A stretch of 64,000 nt of DNA from Sphingomonas sp. PP-CE-1G-424 (GCF_004341085.1 NZ_SLXW01000002.1:558001-622000), one strand, 5' to 3'. Shown: positions 18,027 through 28,717, counted from the first letter of the stretch. A program made the numbers and translations. Notes: generated from the letters alone by a model not told the origin.

Positions 18027-19097
18027 ATGTTGTACTGGCTCGCCGAGCATCTGGGGTTTCCCGGCCTGCTGAACCTCATCCGGTATCAGACGGTGCGGAC
18101 GGGCGGTGCCGTCGCGACCGCCTTGATCATCGGCCTGATCATCGGGCCGAAGTTCATCGGCTGGTTGCGCGTGCGGCAGGGCAAGGGCCAGCCGATCCGC
18201 GCCGACGGCCCGCAGTCGCACCTGTCGAAGCGCGGCACGCCGACGATGGGCGGGCTGATGATCCTGACCTCGATGTGCCTCGCGATCTTCCTGTGGATGG
18301 ACCTGAGCAACCCGTATGTCTGGGCGTGCCTGTTCGTGACGCTCGGCTTCGGGACGATCGGGTTCCTCGACGACTACGACAAGGTGCGTAAAGCGAGCAC
18401 CGCGGGGATCAGCGGGCGCACGCGACTGTTGCTCGAGTTCATCATCGCTGGCGTCGCCGCGACGATCATCATGTCGCAGAACGGGCCACATCTGTATTTG
18501 CCGTTCACGTCTCGCATGTATCTCGATCTCGGCTGGTTCTTCCCGGTGTTCGCGGCGTTCACGATCGTGTCGTTCGGCAATGCGGTGAACCTCACGGACG
18601 GGCTCGACGGGTTGGCAACGATGCCGGTGATCATCGCCAGCGTCGCGTTCATGGTGATCGTGTACCTCGTCGGGAACGTGAAGTTCGCCGATTACCTCGG
18701 TATTCCGCATGTCCCTCGCGCGGGTGAACTTGCGATCTTCTGCGGGGCGATCGTCGGCGCGGGGCTTGCGTTCCTGTGGTTCAATGCGCCGCCGGCCGCG
18801 GTGTTCATGGGCGATACCGGGTCGCTGGCTCTGGGCGGTGCGCTGGGGACGATCGCAGTCGTCGCGCATCACGAGATCGTGCTGGGGATCATCGGCGGCC
18901 TGTTCGTGATCGAGGCGCTGTCGGTGATCATCCAGGTGTTCTTCTACAAGCGTACCGGCAAGCGCGTGTTCCGGATGGCGCCGATCCACCATCATTTCGA
19001 ACAGCTCGGGTGGGCCGAGGCGACGGTGGTGATCCGCTTCTGGATCATCGCGCTGGTGCTGGCGCTGGTCGGTCTTTCGACGTTGAAGTTGCGGTGA
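18027..19097 (+). CDS. mraY: Phospho-MurNAc-pentapeptide transferase MraY
   Basis: 356 residues, about ten transmembrane helices. Transfers phospho-MurNAc-pentapeptide to undecaprenyl phosphate, giving lipid I at the inner membrane. Motifs: [21 protein letters not shown] (DDxxK), [13 protein letters not shown] and the HHHFE-containing loop [13 protein letters not shown]. Start ATG directly follows the murF stop; its own stop overlaps the murD start (GTGA). Confidence 0.97.
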   Translation: MLYWLAEHLGFPGLLNLIRYQTVRTGGAVATALIIGLIIGPKFIGWLRVRQGKGQPIRADGPQSHLSKRGTPTMGGLMILTSMCLAIFLWMDLSNPYVWACLFVTLGFGTIGFLDDYDKVRKASTAGISGRTRLLLEFIIAGVAATIIMSQNGPHLYLPFTSRMYLDLGWFFPVFAAFTIVSFGNAVNLTDGLDGLATMPVIIASVAFMVIVYLVGNVKFADYLGIPHVPRAGELAIFCGAIVGAGLAFLWFNAPPAAVFMGDTGSLALGGALGTIAVVAHHEIVLGIIGGLFVIEALSVIIQVFFYKRTGKRVFRMAPIHHHFEQLGWAEATVVIRFWIIALVLALVGLSTLKLR

Positions 19098-20470
19098 TCG
19101 TTGCGAAGGCCTGGCGCGGGAAACGCTATGCGGTGCTGGGGTTGGCGCGGTCGGGGGCTGCGACTGTACGGGCGTTGGTGGCTGGTGGGGCGCAGGTCGT
19201 CGCGTGGGATTCCGACGAGTCGAAGCGTGCCGTCTTTGCTCCCTCTCCCCTGCGGGGAGAGGGTTGGGGTGAGGGGCAGCCCAGCAATGCTGCGCCTGGG
19301 ACAGCCCCTCACCCAACCCTCTCCCCGGAGGGGAGAGGGCTTTTAGAAGTCGCACCGCTCGATGATCTCTCGGGGTTCGACGCTTTGGTCGTGTCGCCGG
19401 GGGTGCCGCTGAACACGCACCCGCTTGCCGCCGCGGCGCGCGTGGCCGGCGTGCCTGTCATCGGCGACATCGAACTCTTCGCGCAGGCCCGCGCAGACCT
19501 CCCGCCACACAAGGTCGTCGGCATCACCGGCACCAATGGCAAGTCCACCACCACCGCACTCGTCCACCACATCCTCAAGACCGCCGGCATCCCCACACTG
19601 ATGGGCGGCAACATCGGCCTGCCGATCCTCGAGCAGGAAGCGCTCCCCGAGGGTGGCGTCTACGTGCTCGAACTGTCGAGCTACCAGATCGACCTGACGC
19701 AGACGTTCGATTGCGACGTCGCGGTGCTGCTTAATATCACGCCGGATCATCTCGACCGGTATGACGGGTTCGAAGGCTATGCGGCCTCCAAGGCGCGGCT
19801 GTTCGCGATGCAGTCGGCCGAGCATGACGCGGTCATCGGCATAGGCGACGCACCGTCCGCGCAGATCGCGCGCGGGCTGTCGGCGAAGGGCGAGCACCTC
19901 ACCAAGATCGCGCCCGGCGTGTGCATGGATCAGAGTAACTGGCCGACGCTCCAGGGCCCGCACAACGCCCAGAACGCACTCGCCGCGATCGCCGTGGTCA
20001 AGGCGTTGGGTGTAAGCGAGGTCGATATCGACCGCGGCCTCACGAGTTTTACCGGCCTGCCGCACCGCATGGAGCAGATCGCCTCGTACGCCGGCGTCGC
20101 CTATGTCGACGACAGCAAGGCGACCAATCCCGAAAGCACTGCGCCGGCTTTGGCCGCGTTCGACCGGGTCCACTGGATCGTCGGTGGGCGCGCGAAGGGC
20201 GACGATCTCGACGCCTGCAAGTCCGCCTTCGGCCACGTCGTCCACGCCTACACGATCGGCGAGGCTGGCCCGAAATTCGCCGAAATACTGAAGGACTCCA
20301 TGTCCGTCGATAACGTCGGCACGCTCGACGCAGCGGTCCGCACTGCCGCCGCAAACGCCAAGCCCGGCGACACTGTTTTGTTATCCCCCGCCTGTGCTAG
20401 CTTCGACCAGTTTCGCGATTACGAAGCGCGCGGGGCCGCGTTCCGCGCCGCGGTGGACTCGCTGGCATGA
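19094..20470 (+). CDS. murD: UDP-MurNAc-L-alanine--D-glutamate ligase MurD, with an inserted peptide
   Basis: 458 residues from GTG 19094, which overlaps the mraY stop. N-terminal UDP-binding fold [24 protein letters not shown] loop [37 protein letters not shown] and [11 protein letters not shown] are all intact. About residues 49-82 are encoded by a palindromic repeat (19238-19340) and read [16 protein letters not shown] and onward to LSPEGRG; this lies in the N-terminal domain between ordinary MurD segments ending SKRAVF and resuming [10 protein letters not shown]. The frame is maintained, so the protein probably functions with an extra surface loop. Confidence 0.95.
   Translation: MIVAKAWRGKRYAVLGLARSGAATVRALVAGGAQVVAWDSDESKRAVFAPSPLRGEGWGEGQPSNAAPGTAPHPTLSPEGRGLLEVAPLDDLSGFDALVVSPGVPLNTHPLAAAARVAGVPVIGDIELFAQARADLPPHKVVGITGTNGKSTTTALVHHILKTAGIPTLMGGNIGLPILEQEALPEGGVYVLELSSYQIDLTQTFDCDVAVLLNITPDHLDRYDGFEGYAASKARLFAMQSAEHDAVIGIGDAPSAQIARGLSAKGEHLTKIAPGVCMDQSNWPTLQGPHNAQNALAAIAVVKALGVSEVDIDRGLTSFTGLPHRMEQIASYAGVAYVDDSKATNPESTAPALAAFDRVHWIVGGRAKGDDLDACKSAFGHVVHAYTIGEAGPKFAEILKDSMSVDNVGTLDAAVRTAAANAKPGDTVLLSPACASFDQFRDYEARGAAFRAAVDSLA
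19238..19340. repeat. Palindromic element inserted in frame in murD (family C)
   Basis: Left hairpin CCCTCTCCCCTGCGGGGAGA, right hairpin around CTCTCCCCGGAGGGGAGAG; the flanks GGTTGGGGTGAGGGGC and GCCCCTCACCCAACC are also inverted repeats, making a nested palindrome of about 103 bp. Its left half is nearly identical to the left half of the element at the end of murB (25292 on). Confidence 0.9.
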
Positions 20471-21723
20471 CCGATATCCGCGCTGGAAGGATCGACGTTA
20501 GGGGCGATATGGGCACACCGAAGACCAGCATCGTCGCCAAGATGAAGCGGCGCGGCGGGCGGGGCGATCAGTCGCCGCTCGGCACGTGGTTCTGGGATAT
20601 CGACCGGATGCTGCTGCTGCTGACGCTGTTCCTGATCGCGATCGGCCTGATCGCGGTCGCCGCGGCATCGCCGGCGAGTGCGGTCCGCTATTCGGGCGAG
20701 CATCACAAGATCGCGCCGCTCTACTATTTCTGGCGACAGTTGATGTGGGTCGGCGTGTCGCTCCCGGTGCTGTTCGGCGTGTCGATGATGCCGGTCTCGA
20801 TGGCGCGGCGGATGGCGATCGGCGGGTGCGCGCTGTTCGTGCTGATGCTGATGGTGACGCCGTTCATCGGCGTCGAGGCGAATGGCGCGCGGCGCTGGCT
20901 CGGCGTCGGGTTCGCGCAGTTCCAGCCTTCCGAGTTCCTGAAGCCGCTATTCATCGTCACGGTCGCGTGGCTGTTGTCGCTGCGCGCGAAGGATGCCGAG
21001 CTGCCGACCGTGCTGATCACCGGCGCGATGACCGCGGGCGTCGCGGTGCTGCTGATGCTGCAACCCGATTTCGGCCAGACGATCATCTTCTGCTCGGTGT
21101 GGATGGCGCTGCTGATGATTGCGGGGACGCCGGCCAAGGTGATGCTCGGCCTCGTCGCGATGGCGCCGGCCGGGCTGATTGCCGCCTATGTGTTCTACGG
21201 CGTGGCGCGGTCGCGGATCGATGCGTTCCTGTTTCCGGGTGTCGAGGGCGAGGGCGCGGGCGACCATTTCCAGACGAACGCGGCGCATAATACGCTGACC
21301 GCGGGCGGCTGGACCGGGACGGGGCCGGGCGCGGGTGCGGCGAAGTTCGGGCTGCCCGAGGCACATACCGACTATATCTTCTCGGTGATCGGCGAGGAAT
21401 TCGGGCTGATCGCGTGTTCGGTGATCGCGGTGATCTTCCTGGCGATCGTGGTGCGCGTGTTCGTCAAGCTGCTGGACGAGCAGGACGAATTCAAGCTGCT
21501 CGCCTCCGCGGGCCTCGCGACGCAGTTCGGCGCGCAGGCGCTGGTGAGCATGGCGGTGAACACGGGGCTCGCGCCGTCGAAGGGTATGACGCTGCCGTTC
21601 ATCAGCTATGGCGGGTCGTCGATGATTGCGTTGTCGGTCGGCATGGGGTTGCTGCTGGCGTTTACCCGGCGCAATCCGTTTCTCACGCGGAGCCCCTATG
21701 TCGTCCGCTGGAGTGGTGAATGA
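20467..21723 (+). CDS. ftsW: Septal peptidoglycan glycosyltransferase FtsW
   Basis: 418 residues, SEDS family, about ten transmembrane helices after a basic 45-residue cytoplasmic N-terminus. Motifs: GVEANGARRWLGVGFAQFQP, FQPSEFLKP, PEAHTDYIFSVIGEEFG and LPFISYGGSSM. Polymerises glycan from lipid II at the septum together with FtsI. ATGA overlaps at both ends. A second in-frame ATG at 20509 would drop 14 poorly conserved residues. Confidence 0.96.
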   Translation: MTDIRAGRIDVRGDMGTPKTSIVAKMKRRGGRGDQSPLGTWFWDIDRMLLLLTLFLIAIGLIAVAAASPASAVRYSGEHHKIAPLYYFWRQLMWVGVSLPVLFGVSMMPVSMARRMAIGGCALFVLMLMVTPFIGVEANGARRWLGVGFAQFQPSEFLKPLFIVTVAWLLSLRAKDAELPTVLITGAMTAGVAVLLMLQPDFGQTIIFCSVWMALLMIAGTPAKVMLGLVAMAPAGLIAAYVFYGVARSRIDAFLFPGVEGEGAGDHFQTNAAHNTLTAGGWTGTGPGAGAAKFGLPEAHTDYIFSVIGEEFGLIACSVIAVIFLAIVVRVFVKLLDEQDEFKLLASAGLATQFGAQALVSMAVNTGLAPSKGMTLPFISYGGSSMIALSVGMGLLLAFTRRNPFLTRSPYVVRWSGE

Positions 21724-22874
21724 ACGTTAATCAGTCTCGGCATTACGTCCTCGCAGCCGGTGGGACCGGGGGACACATGGTCCCGGCAGCGGCGCTCGCG
21801 GCCGAACTGACCAAGCGCGGCCACCGTGTCGCGTTGGTCAGCGATGCGCGCGGCGTGCGGTTTCCGGGGCTGTTCGAGGATATCCAGACGCATGTCCTGC
21901 CGGCGGGGCGCTTTACCGGTGGACCGCTCGGTTGGGCTCGGGCCACGCGGGAGATGTGGCGCGGGCGAGCAATGGCGCGCGAGCTGTACCGGACGTTCAA
22001 GCCGGCCGCGGTGATCGGCTTTGGCGGCTATCCTGCACTGCCGGCGTTGCTGGCGGCGTTCGCGGACAAGATCCCGACCGCGGTGCATGAGCAGAACGCG
22101 GTGCTGGGGCGCGTGAACCGTTTCGTCGCGGGGCGCGTGGACGCGATCGCGACCTCGTCCGAGCCGACCGAGCGCCTCGCGCCGAAGCTGCTGGGCAAGG
22201 CGCATTTGGTCGGCAACCCGGTGCGCGAGGCGGTGCTGGCGCTGCGCTCGCGGCCGTATCCGCTGCTGGAGGAGGATGGCATCTTCCGTGTGCTCGTGAC
22301 CGGCGGGAGCCAGGGGGCGAGCATCCTGTCGCAGGTCGTGCCTGATGGTCTGGCGATGCTGCCGGTGACGTTTCGGCGGCGGTTGCAGGTGACTCACCAG
22401 GCGCGGATCGAGGATATCGATGCGGTCCGCGCGAAGTATGCCGAGCATCATATCCCGGCCGAGCTGGCGACGTATCTGCCGGATATGCCCGAGCAACTGG
22501 CGTGGGCGCACCTGGTGATCGCACGCGCCGGGGCGTCGACGATTTCGGAACTGACCGCGGCGGGGCGTCCGGCAATCCTGGTGCCGCTGCCGGGTGCGAC
22601 CGACGATCACCAGACGGTGAACGCGCGCGAGATCACGCGGGCGGGCGGGGCGCGGACGATCGCGCAGGGAGACTTTACCGCAGTGGAACTGGCCAAGCAG
22701 ATGCAGAAACTCGGGCTCGATCCGGCGGCGTTGCAGAATGCGGCGGGGCGTGCGCGCAGTTGCGGGCGGCCGAATGCGGCAAGCGATCTGGCCGATCTGG
22801 TCGAGAGCCTCGACGCACCATTGTCGCGCATTCCGGTCGGTGCGCCCTCCAAGCCGAAGGCGCAGTTCGCATGA
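21720..22874 (+). CDS. murG: UDP-GlcNAc--undecaprenyl-PP-MurNAc-pentapeptide transferase MurG
   Basis: 384 residues, GT28 family, peripheral on the inner leaflet; converts lipid I to lipid [16 protein letters not shown] (N-terminal G-loop), [37 protein letters not shown] and [11 protein letters not shown] are all present. ATGA overlap at both ends. The C-terminal 30 residues are variable. Confidence 0.97.
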   Translation: MNVNQSRHYVLAAGGTGGHMVPAAALAAELTKRGHRVALVSDARGVRFPGLFEDIQTHVLPAGRFTGGPLGWARATREMWRGRAMARELYRTFKPAAVIGFGGYPALPALLAAFADKIPTAVHEQNAVLGRVNRFVAGRVDAIATSSEPTERLAPKLLGKAHLVGNPVREAVLALRSRPYPLLEEDGIFRVLVTGGSQGASILSQVVPDGLAMLPVTFRRRLQVTHQARIEDIDAVRAKYAEHHIPAELATYLPDMPEQLAWAHLVIARAGASTISELTAAGRPAILVPLPGATDDHQTVNAREITRAGGARTIAQGDFTAVELAKQMQKLGLDPAALQNAAGRARSCGRPNAASDLADLVESLDAPLSRIPVGAPSKPKAQFA

Positions 22875-24289
22875 AGGGCGTCGCAACGGATATCGGCACG
22901 ATCCATTTCGTCGGCATCGGCGGGATCGGCATGTCGGGCATCGCCGAGGTGATGAAGAACCTCGGCTACCGCGTGCAGGGCTCGGACGTGGCCGAGGGCT
23001 ATGTCGTGCAGGGGTTGCGCGACAAGGGCATCCCGGTGGCGATCGGCCATGCCGCGTCGAACATCGGCGACGCCGCGGTGGTGGTGGTGTCGACCGCGAT
23101 CGTGCGCTCGAACCCCGAGGTCGAGGCGGCGTTGAATGCTCGCGTGCCGGTCGTGCGGCGCGCGGAAATGCTGGCCGAACTGATGCGGTTGAAGTCGACT
23201 GTCGCGGTGGCTGGCACGCACGGGAAGACCACGACCACGTCGATGGTCGCGGCGTTGCTCGATGCGGGCGGGGTCGATCCGACGGTCATCAATGGCGGGA
23301 TCATCAACTCGTACGGCTCGAATGCGCGACTGGGCGCGAGCGACTGGATGGTGGTCGAGGCGGACGAGAGCGACGGCAGCTTCCTGCGGCTCGACGGGAC
23401 GATCGCGGTCGTCACCAACATCGATCCCGAGCATCTCGACCATTACGGCTCGTTCGACGCGGTGAAAGATGCCTTCGTCGAGTTCGTCGAGAACGTGCCG
23501 TTCTACGGCGCGGCCTTGCTGTGCCTCGATCATCCGGAGGTGCAGGGGATCCTGCCGCGGGTGCGCGATCGTCGGGTCGTAACGTACGGTTTCTCGGCGC
23601 AGGCTGATGTGCGCGGGGTGGAGGTCACGCCTATCCCGGGCGGCAACCGCTTCGATTGCGTGGTGCGCGAGCGTGACGGCGCGACGCGGACGATTTCGGG
23701 AATCGAGATGCCGATGCCGGGGCGGCACAACGTGCAGAACGCGCTGGCGGCGATCGGCGTGGCGCTGGAGCTCGGGATCGCGGATGCGACGATCCAGCAG
23801 GGGTTTGCCAAGTTCGGCGGCGTGAAGCGGCGCTTCACCAAGGTCGGTGAAGTGGCTGGCGTCACGATCATCGACGACTACGGCCATCACCCGGTCGAGA
23901 TCCGTGCCGTGCTCGCGGCGGCGCGCGAGGGCGTGAAGGGCCGCGTGATCGCGGTGGTGCAGCCGCATCGCTATTCGCGGCTTGGCAATCTGATGGAGGA
24001 TTTCCAGACCGCGTTCAACGACGCGGATCGCGTGTTGGTGACGCCGGTTTATGCGGCGGGCGAGGCGCCTGTCGAGGGTGTCGATGCGGCGGCTCTGGTC
24101 GAGGGGTTGAAGCGGCGCGGGCACCGGTTTGCGGGTGTGGTGGCGGATGCGGACGCGCTGGCGGTGGAACTGGCGGCGACGATTGAGGCGGACGACATGG
24201 TCGTTTGCCTTGGCGCTGGCGACATCACGAAGTGGGCGGCCGGGTTGGCCGATGCGATCGCTGCCGAACGCGCGAAGGTGATGGCGTGA
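22871..24289 (+). CDS. murC: UDP-MurNAc--L-alanine ligase MurC
   Basis: 472 residues. Catalyses the first amino acid addition to UDP-MurNAc. Motifs: [20 protein letters not shown] loop [38 protein letters not shown] and [19 protein letters not shown] lies in the murG stop (ATGA), and the murB GTG lies in its own stop. Confidence 0.97.
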   Translation: MKGVATDIGTIHFVGIGGIGMSGIAEVMKNLGYRVQGSDVAEGYVVQGLRDKGIPVAIGHAASNIGDAAVVVVSTAIVRSNPEVEAALNARVPVVRRAEMLAELMRLKSTVAVAGTHGKTTTTSMVAALLDAGGVDPTVINGGIINSYGSNARLGASDWMVVEADESDGSFLRLDGTIAVVTNIDPEHLDHYGSFDAVKDAFVEFVENVPFYGAALLCLDHPEVQGILPRVRDRRVVTYGFSAQADVRGVEVTPIPGGNRFDCVVRERDGATRTISGIEMPMPGRHNVQNALAAIGVALELGIADATIQQGFAKFGGVKRRFTKVGEVAGVTIIDDYGHHPVEIRAVLAAAREGVKGRVIAVVQPHRYSRLGNLMEDFQTAFNDADRVLVTPVYAAGEAPVEGVDAAALVEGLKRRGHRFAGVVADADALAVELAATIEADDMVVCLGAGDITKWAAGLADAIAAERAKVMA

Positions 24290-25434
24290 GTGGTGTGTCG
24301 CAAATCCTCCCCGGTACGGGGAGGGGGACCATGCAGGGCATGGTGGAGGGGGGCGTCCACGAGCGTAACGCTTCTGGCAGCGCCCCCTCCACCGCCTTTG
24401 GCGGTCCCCCTCCCCGTGCCGGGGAGGATCTGCGTGGTACTCTGACGGCCAATGGCAGTCTGGCGGACTTTATCTGGTTTCGTACCGGTGGCTCGGCGGA
24501 GTGGCTGGTGCGACCCTCGGATGTCGAGGATCTGGCGGGGTTGCTGAAGACTCTCGATCCATCCACTCCAGTGCTACCGGTCGGCGTAGGCTCGAACCTG
24601 ATCGTGCGCGATGGCGGCGTGCCGGGGGTCGTTGTGCGGCTTCCCAAGGCCATGGCCAAGGTTTCTGTGCAGGACGGTCGCGTTCGTGCGGGCGCGGGGG
24701 CGATGGGGATTACCGTTGCCAGTGCCGCGCGGGATGCTGGGATTGCCGGGCTTGAGTTTCTGCGTGGGATACCGGGTACTGTCGGCGGAGCGGTTCGGAT
24801 GAACGCGGGGGCTTATGGTCGCGATGTCAGCGATATTCTGGTCGAGGCTACCGTGGTTACGCGGGAGGGTTCGGTCGAGATTTGGCCTGCCGAGAAGCTC
24901 GGGTTCACCTATCGTCATTCGGACCTGCCCGCGGGAGCCGTCGTGGTCGAAGCGGTTTTCTCTGGTACGCCGGGCGAGCCAGCTGTGATTGGTGCGGAGA
25001 TGGACCGGATCGCGGCGGAGCGCGAGGCGTCTCAGCCTCTCCGTTCGCGCACCGGGGGCTCTACGTTCAAGAACCCCGAGGGGCACAAGGCTTGGGCGTT
25101 GATCGACGCGGCCGGGTGTCGGGGGCTGACTCGCGGTGATGCGCAGGTCAGCGAGAAGCATTGTAATTTCCTGCTGAACCTCGGGTCCGCGTCGAGCGCG
25201 GAGATCGAGGCGCTGGGTGAAGAGGTACGTGATAGAGTGAAGGCGCATTCGGGGGTGACGTTGGAGTGGGAAATCCAGCGGGTCGGCATCGCTGCTCCCT
25301 CTCCCCTGTGGGGAGAGGGTCGGGGTGAGGGGCAGCCAAGCAGTGCTGCGCCCGCGCTTTCCACCAGCGATGCGGCCGGTGATGGCGGGCGCCCACCCCT
25401 CGGTCCCCTCCCGCATGCGGGAGGGGAGGCATGA
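24286..25434 (+). CDS. murB: UDP-N-acetylenolpyruvoylglucosamine reductase MurB with repeat-encoded termini
   Basis: 382 residues. FAD/NADPH enzyme giving UDP-MurNAc. Core (about 49-335): [59 protein letters not shown] and [16 protein letters not shown]. Residues about 6-49 and about 336-382 are encoded by two separate palindromic elements; a normal MurB would start shortly before DLRGTLTAN and end near [12 protein letters not shown] 24286 keeps the 4-bp overlap with murC, implying that the element was inserted after the original start. The ddl start overlaps its stop (ATGA). Confidence 0.94.
   Translation: MSGVSQILPGTGRGTMQGMVEGGVHERNASGSAPSTAFGGPPPRAGEDLRGTLTANGSLADFIWFRTGGSAEWLVRPSDVEDLAGLLKTLDPSTPVLPVGVGSNLIVRDGGVPGVVVRLPKAMAKVSVQDGRVRAGAGAMGITVASAARDAGIAGLEFLRGIPGTVGGAVRMNAGAYGRDVSDILVEATVVTREGSVEIWPAEKLGFTYRHSDLPAGAVVVEAVFSGTPGEPAVIGAEMDRIAAEREASQPLRSRTGGSTFKNPEGHKAWALIDAAGCRGLTRGDAQVSEKHCNFLLNLGSASSAEIEALGEEVRDRVKAHSGVTLEWEIQRVGIAAPSPLWGEGRGEGQPSSAAPALSTSDAAGDGGRPPLGPLPHAGGEA
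24303..24431. repeat. Palindromic element in the 5' end of murB (family C variant)
   Basis: Outer inverted arms AATCCTCCCCGGTACGGGGA and GTGCCGGGGAGGATC, inner arms around GGTGGAGGGGGCG and CGCCCCCTCCACC. About 129 bp, translated in frame as residues about 6-49 of MurB. Confidence 0.85.
25292..25430. repeat. Chimeric palindromic element at the murB 3' end (family C)
   Basis: The left half (CTCCCTCTCCCCTGTGGGGA onward through GGGGTGAGGGGCAGCC) copies the murD element with few changes; the right half (CCCCTCCCGCATGCGGGAGG) matches the murE-murF and 50.8-kb elements. It encodes the last 47 or so residues of MurB. The terminal GGGAGGGGAGGC forms the ribosome binding site for ddl. Confidence 0.85.
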
Positions 25435-26369
25435 CGGGTCCACTTCACATCGCAGTCCTCATGGGTGGCTGGTCGGCGGAGCGTGAGGTTTCGCTGATGT
25501 CGGGTAATGGCTGTGCCGATGCGCTGGAGTCGCTGGGGCACCGGGTTACGCGGATCGATATGGGGCGGGATGTTGCGGCCAAGCTCGCCGAGGCTCAGCC
25601 CGACCTCGTGTTCAACGCGCTCCACGGCACCCCCGGCGAGGACGGTTCGGTGCAGGGGCTGCTGGACCTGATGGGCCTCCGCTACACCCATTCGGGTCTC
25701 GCGACGTCAGTAATCGCGATCGACAAGGTGCTGACCAAGCTGTTGCTTGTCCCGGCGGGCGTGCCGATGCCAGGTGGGCGGATCGTCAAGTCGGCGGACT
25801 TGTTCGAGAGCGATCCGATGGCGCGGCCCTATGTGTTGAAGCCGGTCAACGAAGGCTCGTCGGTCGGCGTGGCGATCGTCACTGACTCCGGCAATTACGG
25901 TAATCCGATCGCGCGCGACAGCGTCGGGCCGTGGGGCGAGTTCGAGGAACTGCTTGCCGAGCCGTATATCCGTGGGCGCGAGCTGACGACTGCGGTGCTG
26001 GGCGGCAAGGCGCTCGGCGTGACCGAGTTGAAGCCCAAGAGCGGCTGGTACGATTACGACGCGAAATACACCGACGGGATGACGGTCCATGTCTGCCCGG
26101 CAGAGATCCCCGACGAGATCACCGATGCCTGCAAGAGCCTCGCGCTCGAGGCGCACCGGTTGCTAGGCTGCAAGGGCGCGTCGCGGTCCGATTTCCGCTG
26201 GGATGACGAGCGTGGCGTCGATGGGCTTTTCCTTCTCGAGGTGAACACGCAGCCGGGGATGACGCCGCTGAGCCTCGTCCCCGAACAGGCGCGGCATATC
26301 GGCATGAGCTATGCCGAGCTGGTCCAGGCGATCGTCGACGAGGCGCTTCAGGATCAGCCTTCCCCATGA
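25431..26369 (+). CDS. ddl: D-alanine--D-alanine ligase
   Basis: 312 residues, ATP-grasp enzyme making the D-Ala-D-Ala dipeptide used by MurF. Motifs: [56 protein letters not shown] and [20 protein letters not shown] overlaps the murB stop; ftsQ starts in its stop (ATGA). Position matches DdlB in other dcw clusters. Confidence 0.97.
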   Translation: MTGPLHIAVLMGGWSAEREVSLMSGNGCADALESLGHRVTRIDMGRDVAAKLAEAQPDLVFNALHGTPGEDGSVQGLLDLMGLRYTHSGLATSVIAIDKVLTKLLLVPAGVPMPGGRIVKSADLFESDPMARPYVLKPVNEGSSVGVAIVTDSGNYGNPIARDSVGPWGEFEELLAEPYIRGRELTTAVLGGKALGVTELKPKSGWYDYDAKYTDGMTVHVCPAEIPDEITDACKSLALEAHRLLGCKGASRSDFRWDDERGVDGLFLLEVNTQPGMTPLSLVPEQARHIGMSYAELVQAIVDEALQDQPSP

Positions 26370-27340
26370 GCCGCACGATCAAGCGCGGTCCGCCGCCCAA
26401 GCGGCCCGCCCCGCGCCGTAAGGTCGCGGTCAAGAAGGTGTCGGTCATGGACCGGCTGGTCGGGATGCTCCCGGTCAGCGAGGACACGCTTCGGAAAATC
26501 GCGACCTGGTCGATCCTCGGCGCGGGCGGCGCGGTGGCGATCGCGGCGGCGACGTGGGTCGGCATCCCGGGGATGATCGGCGCGGCGGTGGCCGAGGGTG
26601 CCGGGCGCGCGGGCTTCAAGGTCGAGCAGATCGAGGTCACCGGCCTCAAGCGGATGGACCGGATGTCGGTCTATGCGGTCGCGCTGGAGGACAAGCAGAA
26701 CCAGACGTCGATGCTGTCGGTCGACCTGGAGGCGGTGCGACAGAAACTGCTGCGCTATGGCTGGATCGCGGACGCGCACGTGTCGCGGCGGCTGCCGAAT
26801 ACGATGCTGGTCGATATCGTCGAGCGCACGCCGGCGGCGGTGTGGCAGGACAATGGCCAGCTCACGCTGATCGATTCGTCGGGCGTGCTGCTGGAGCCGG
26901 TCCAGCCCGATGCGATCCCGAATTTGCCGCTGGTGATCGGGCCGGGCGCGGATCGGCAGGAGGCGTCGTACCAGACGCTGCTCGCCGCCGCGCCAGCGCT
27001 GAAGCCGCGCGTGAAGGCGGCGACCTGGGTCGGCAATCGGCGCTGGGACCTGACGTTCGAGAGCGGCGAGACGCTGGCACTGCCGGAAGACGGTGCACCT
27101 CGTGCGCTGGTGAAGTTCGCCGAACTGGATGGGGCGAGGCCGCTGCTGGGGCGCGGCTGGATCCGGTTCGACATGCGCGATCCGACCAAGCTGGTCGCGC
27201 GCAAACCGGGCGCGAGCCTGGCGCACAGCGTCGACGTGCCGGCACCTGCCAGCGCGGGGGCAAGCGCACCGGCAACGGGCGAAACTACGAATACTCCGTC
27301 GCAAACGGCGGGCGCGAACGTAACGGGCGGGGAGGGATGA
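26366..27340 (+). CDS. ftsQ: Cell division protein FtsQ
   Basis: 324 residues. A basic Pro-rich cytoplasmic stretch (1-35), one transmembrane helix (about 52-72), POTRA domain (about 88-160, beginning FKVEQIEVTGLKRM) and the FtsQ beta domain (ERTPAAVWQDNGQLTLID on). Bitopic divisome scaffold that recruits FtsB/FtsL. The last 45 residues are low-complexity Ala/Thr. Ends one base before ftsA. Confidence 0.94.
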   Translation: MSRTIKRGPPPKRPAPRRKVAVKKVSVMDRLVGMLPVSEDTLRKIATWSILGAGGAVAIAAATWVGIPGMIGAAVAEGAGRAGFKVEQIEVTGLKRMDRMSVYAVALEDKQNQTSMLSVDLEAVRQKLLRYGWIADAHVSRRLPNTMLVDIVERTPAAVWQDNGQLTLIDSSGVLLEPVQPDAIPNLPLVIGPGADRQEASYQTLLAAAPALKPRVKAATWVGNRRWDLTFESGETLALPEDGAPRALVKFAELDGARPLLGRGWIRFDMRDPTKLVARKPGASLAHSVDVPAPASAGASAPATGETTNTPSQTAGANVTGGEG

Positions 27341-27341
27341 C

Positions 27342-28604
27342 ATGGCGAAGGTGGCACCGGAAGGGCTGATCACGGCGCTCGATATCGGGTCGTCGAAGGT
27401 TTCGGCGATGATCGCGCAGAAGGGGGACGGCGGCGAGCTGATCGTGCTCGGCACCGGCCAGCGCGAGAGCCGCGGCGTCAAGCGCGGCTATATCGCCGAC
27501 ATGGCGACGACCGAGGCGGCGGTGCGCGAGGCGGTCGAGCAGGCGGAGCGGATCGCGGGGATCAACATCGAGAACGTCTGGGTCGGGTTCTCGGCCGGCG
27601 GGCTCGTGTCCGACGTCGCCGAAGTCGAGTTCGAGCTTGGCGGCCACCGCGTCGAGCAGCAGGATATCGACGCTCTGCTCGCCGCCGGGCGCAACTCGAT
27701 CGATCCGCAGGGCCGCATGGTACTCCACGCGCAGCCGGCGCTCTATACGCTCGACGGGCTGACGGGGGTGAAGACGCCGCTCGGTCTGCATGCCGATCGG
27801 CTCGGGGTGCATATCCATGTCGTCGCCGCTGATGGCTCGCCGGTGCGGAACCTCGATCTCTGCGTGCGGTCCGCGCATCTCGAGGTGAAGTCGATCATCG
27901 CCTCGCCGGTCGCGACGGGCTTGGCCTGCCTCAGCGACGAGGAGCGCGAGCTTGGCGTCGCGTTGGTCGAGATGGGGGCGGGGATCACCAACGTGTCGCT
28001 GTTCGCGGGGGGCATGCTGGTCGGGCTGACCTCGATCCCGATCGGCGCGCAGGACATTACGGATGATATCGCCAGCGCGTTCGGTACGCGGCGGCAGAAT
28101 GCCGAGCGGATGAAGTGCTTCCATGGCTCGGCCAACGCCAGCCCCCGCGACAATCACGACATGATCCCGGTCATGCCGATCTCCGCCGAGGACGGCGCGG
28201 GCGAGGGCGCTCAGATCACCAAGGCGCAACTGATCGGCGTGATCCGCCAGCGGCTCGAGCATCAGATGGGTGAAGTGCGCAACGCGCTCACCAAGCTGAA
28301 GTTTGAGGGGCCGGTCGGGCGTCAGGTCGTGCTGACCGGCGGTGGTGCCGAGCTGAAGGGCATCGCCGACTATGCGCAACAGGCGCTCGGGCGGTCGGTG
28401 CGGATCGGTCGACCGCGTGGTCTGACCGCGCTGCCGGAAGCGCATGGCGGACCGGCGTTCGCGACGCTAGCGGGGTTGGCCTTCTACGCGGCGACCAACC
28501 CGATCGACCTTCGCGGGCTCGCGCCGCAGCGGACGACGGTGCATCGGCCAAAGGGTATGGGCATGATGCGCAAGTTGATTCAGGCGGCACGCGCGAATTA
28601 TTAA
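27342..28604 (+). CDS. ftsA: Cell division protein FtsA
   Basis: 420 residues, actin-like ATPase that tethers FtsZ to the membrane. N-terminal phosphate loop ITALDIGSSKVSAMI, 1C (SHS2) domain, second phosphate region ALVEMGAGITNVSLF, adenosine motif VVLTGGGAELKGI, and a basic amphipathic C-terminal helix (GMGMMRKLIQAARANY) for membrane binding. GGGGAGGGA in the ftsQ end is its ribosome binding site. Confidence 0.96.
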   Translation: MAKVAPEGLITALDIGSSKVSAMIAQKGDGGELIVLGTGQRESRGVKRGYIADMATTEAAVREAVEQAERIAGINIENVWVGFSAGGLVSDVAEVEFELGGHRVEQQDIDALLAAGRNSIDPQGRMVLHAQPALYTLDGLTGVKTPLGLHADRLGVHIHVVAADGSPVRNLDLCVRSAHLEVKSIIASPVATGLACLSDEERELGVALVEMGAGITNVSLFAGGMLVGLTSIPIGAQDITDDIASAFGTRRQNAERMKCFHGSANASPRDNHDMIPVMPISAEDGAGEGAQITKAQLIGVIRQRLEHQMGEVRNALTKLKFEGPVGRQVVLTGGGAELKGIADYAQQALGRSVRIGRPRGLTALPEAHGGPAFATLAGLAFYAATNPIDLRGLAPQRTTVHRPKGMGMMRKLIQAARANY

Positions 28605-28717
28605 GAGTTTCGAGGGCGCTGGCGTTATTTCGGCTGGAACAGGCCGTGACGTTGGTGCACACAGATTAATCAGGGGCCCGGCCGTAGCGTATCTACCGGG
28701 TTGTGCGGAGAACGGCG

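Noticed and set aside
19238..25430. Frameshifted or pseudogenised murD/murB
   Set aside because: Both genes stay open and keep all catalytic motifs; the odd segments are repeat-encoded in frame.
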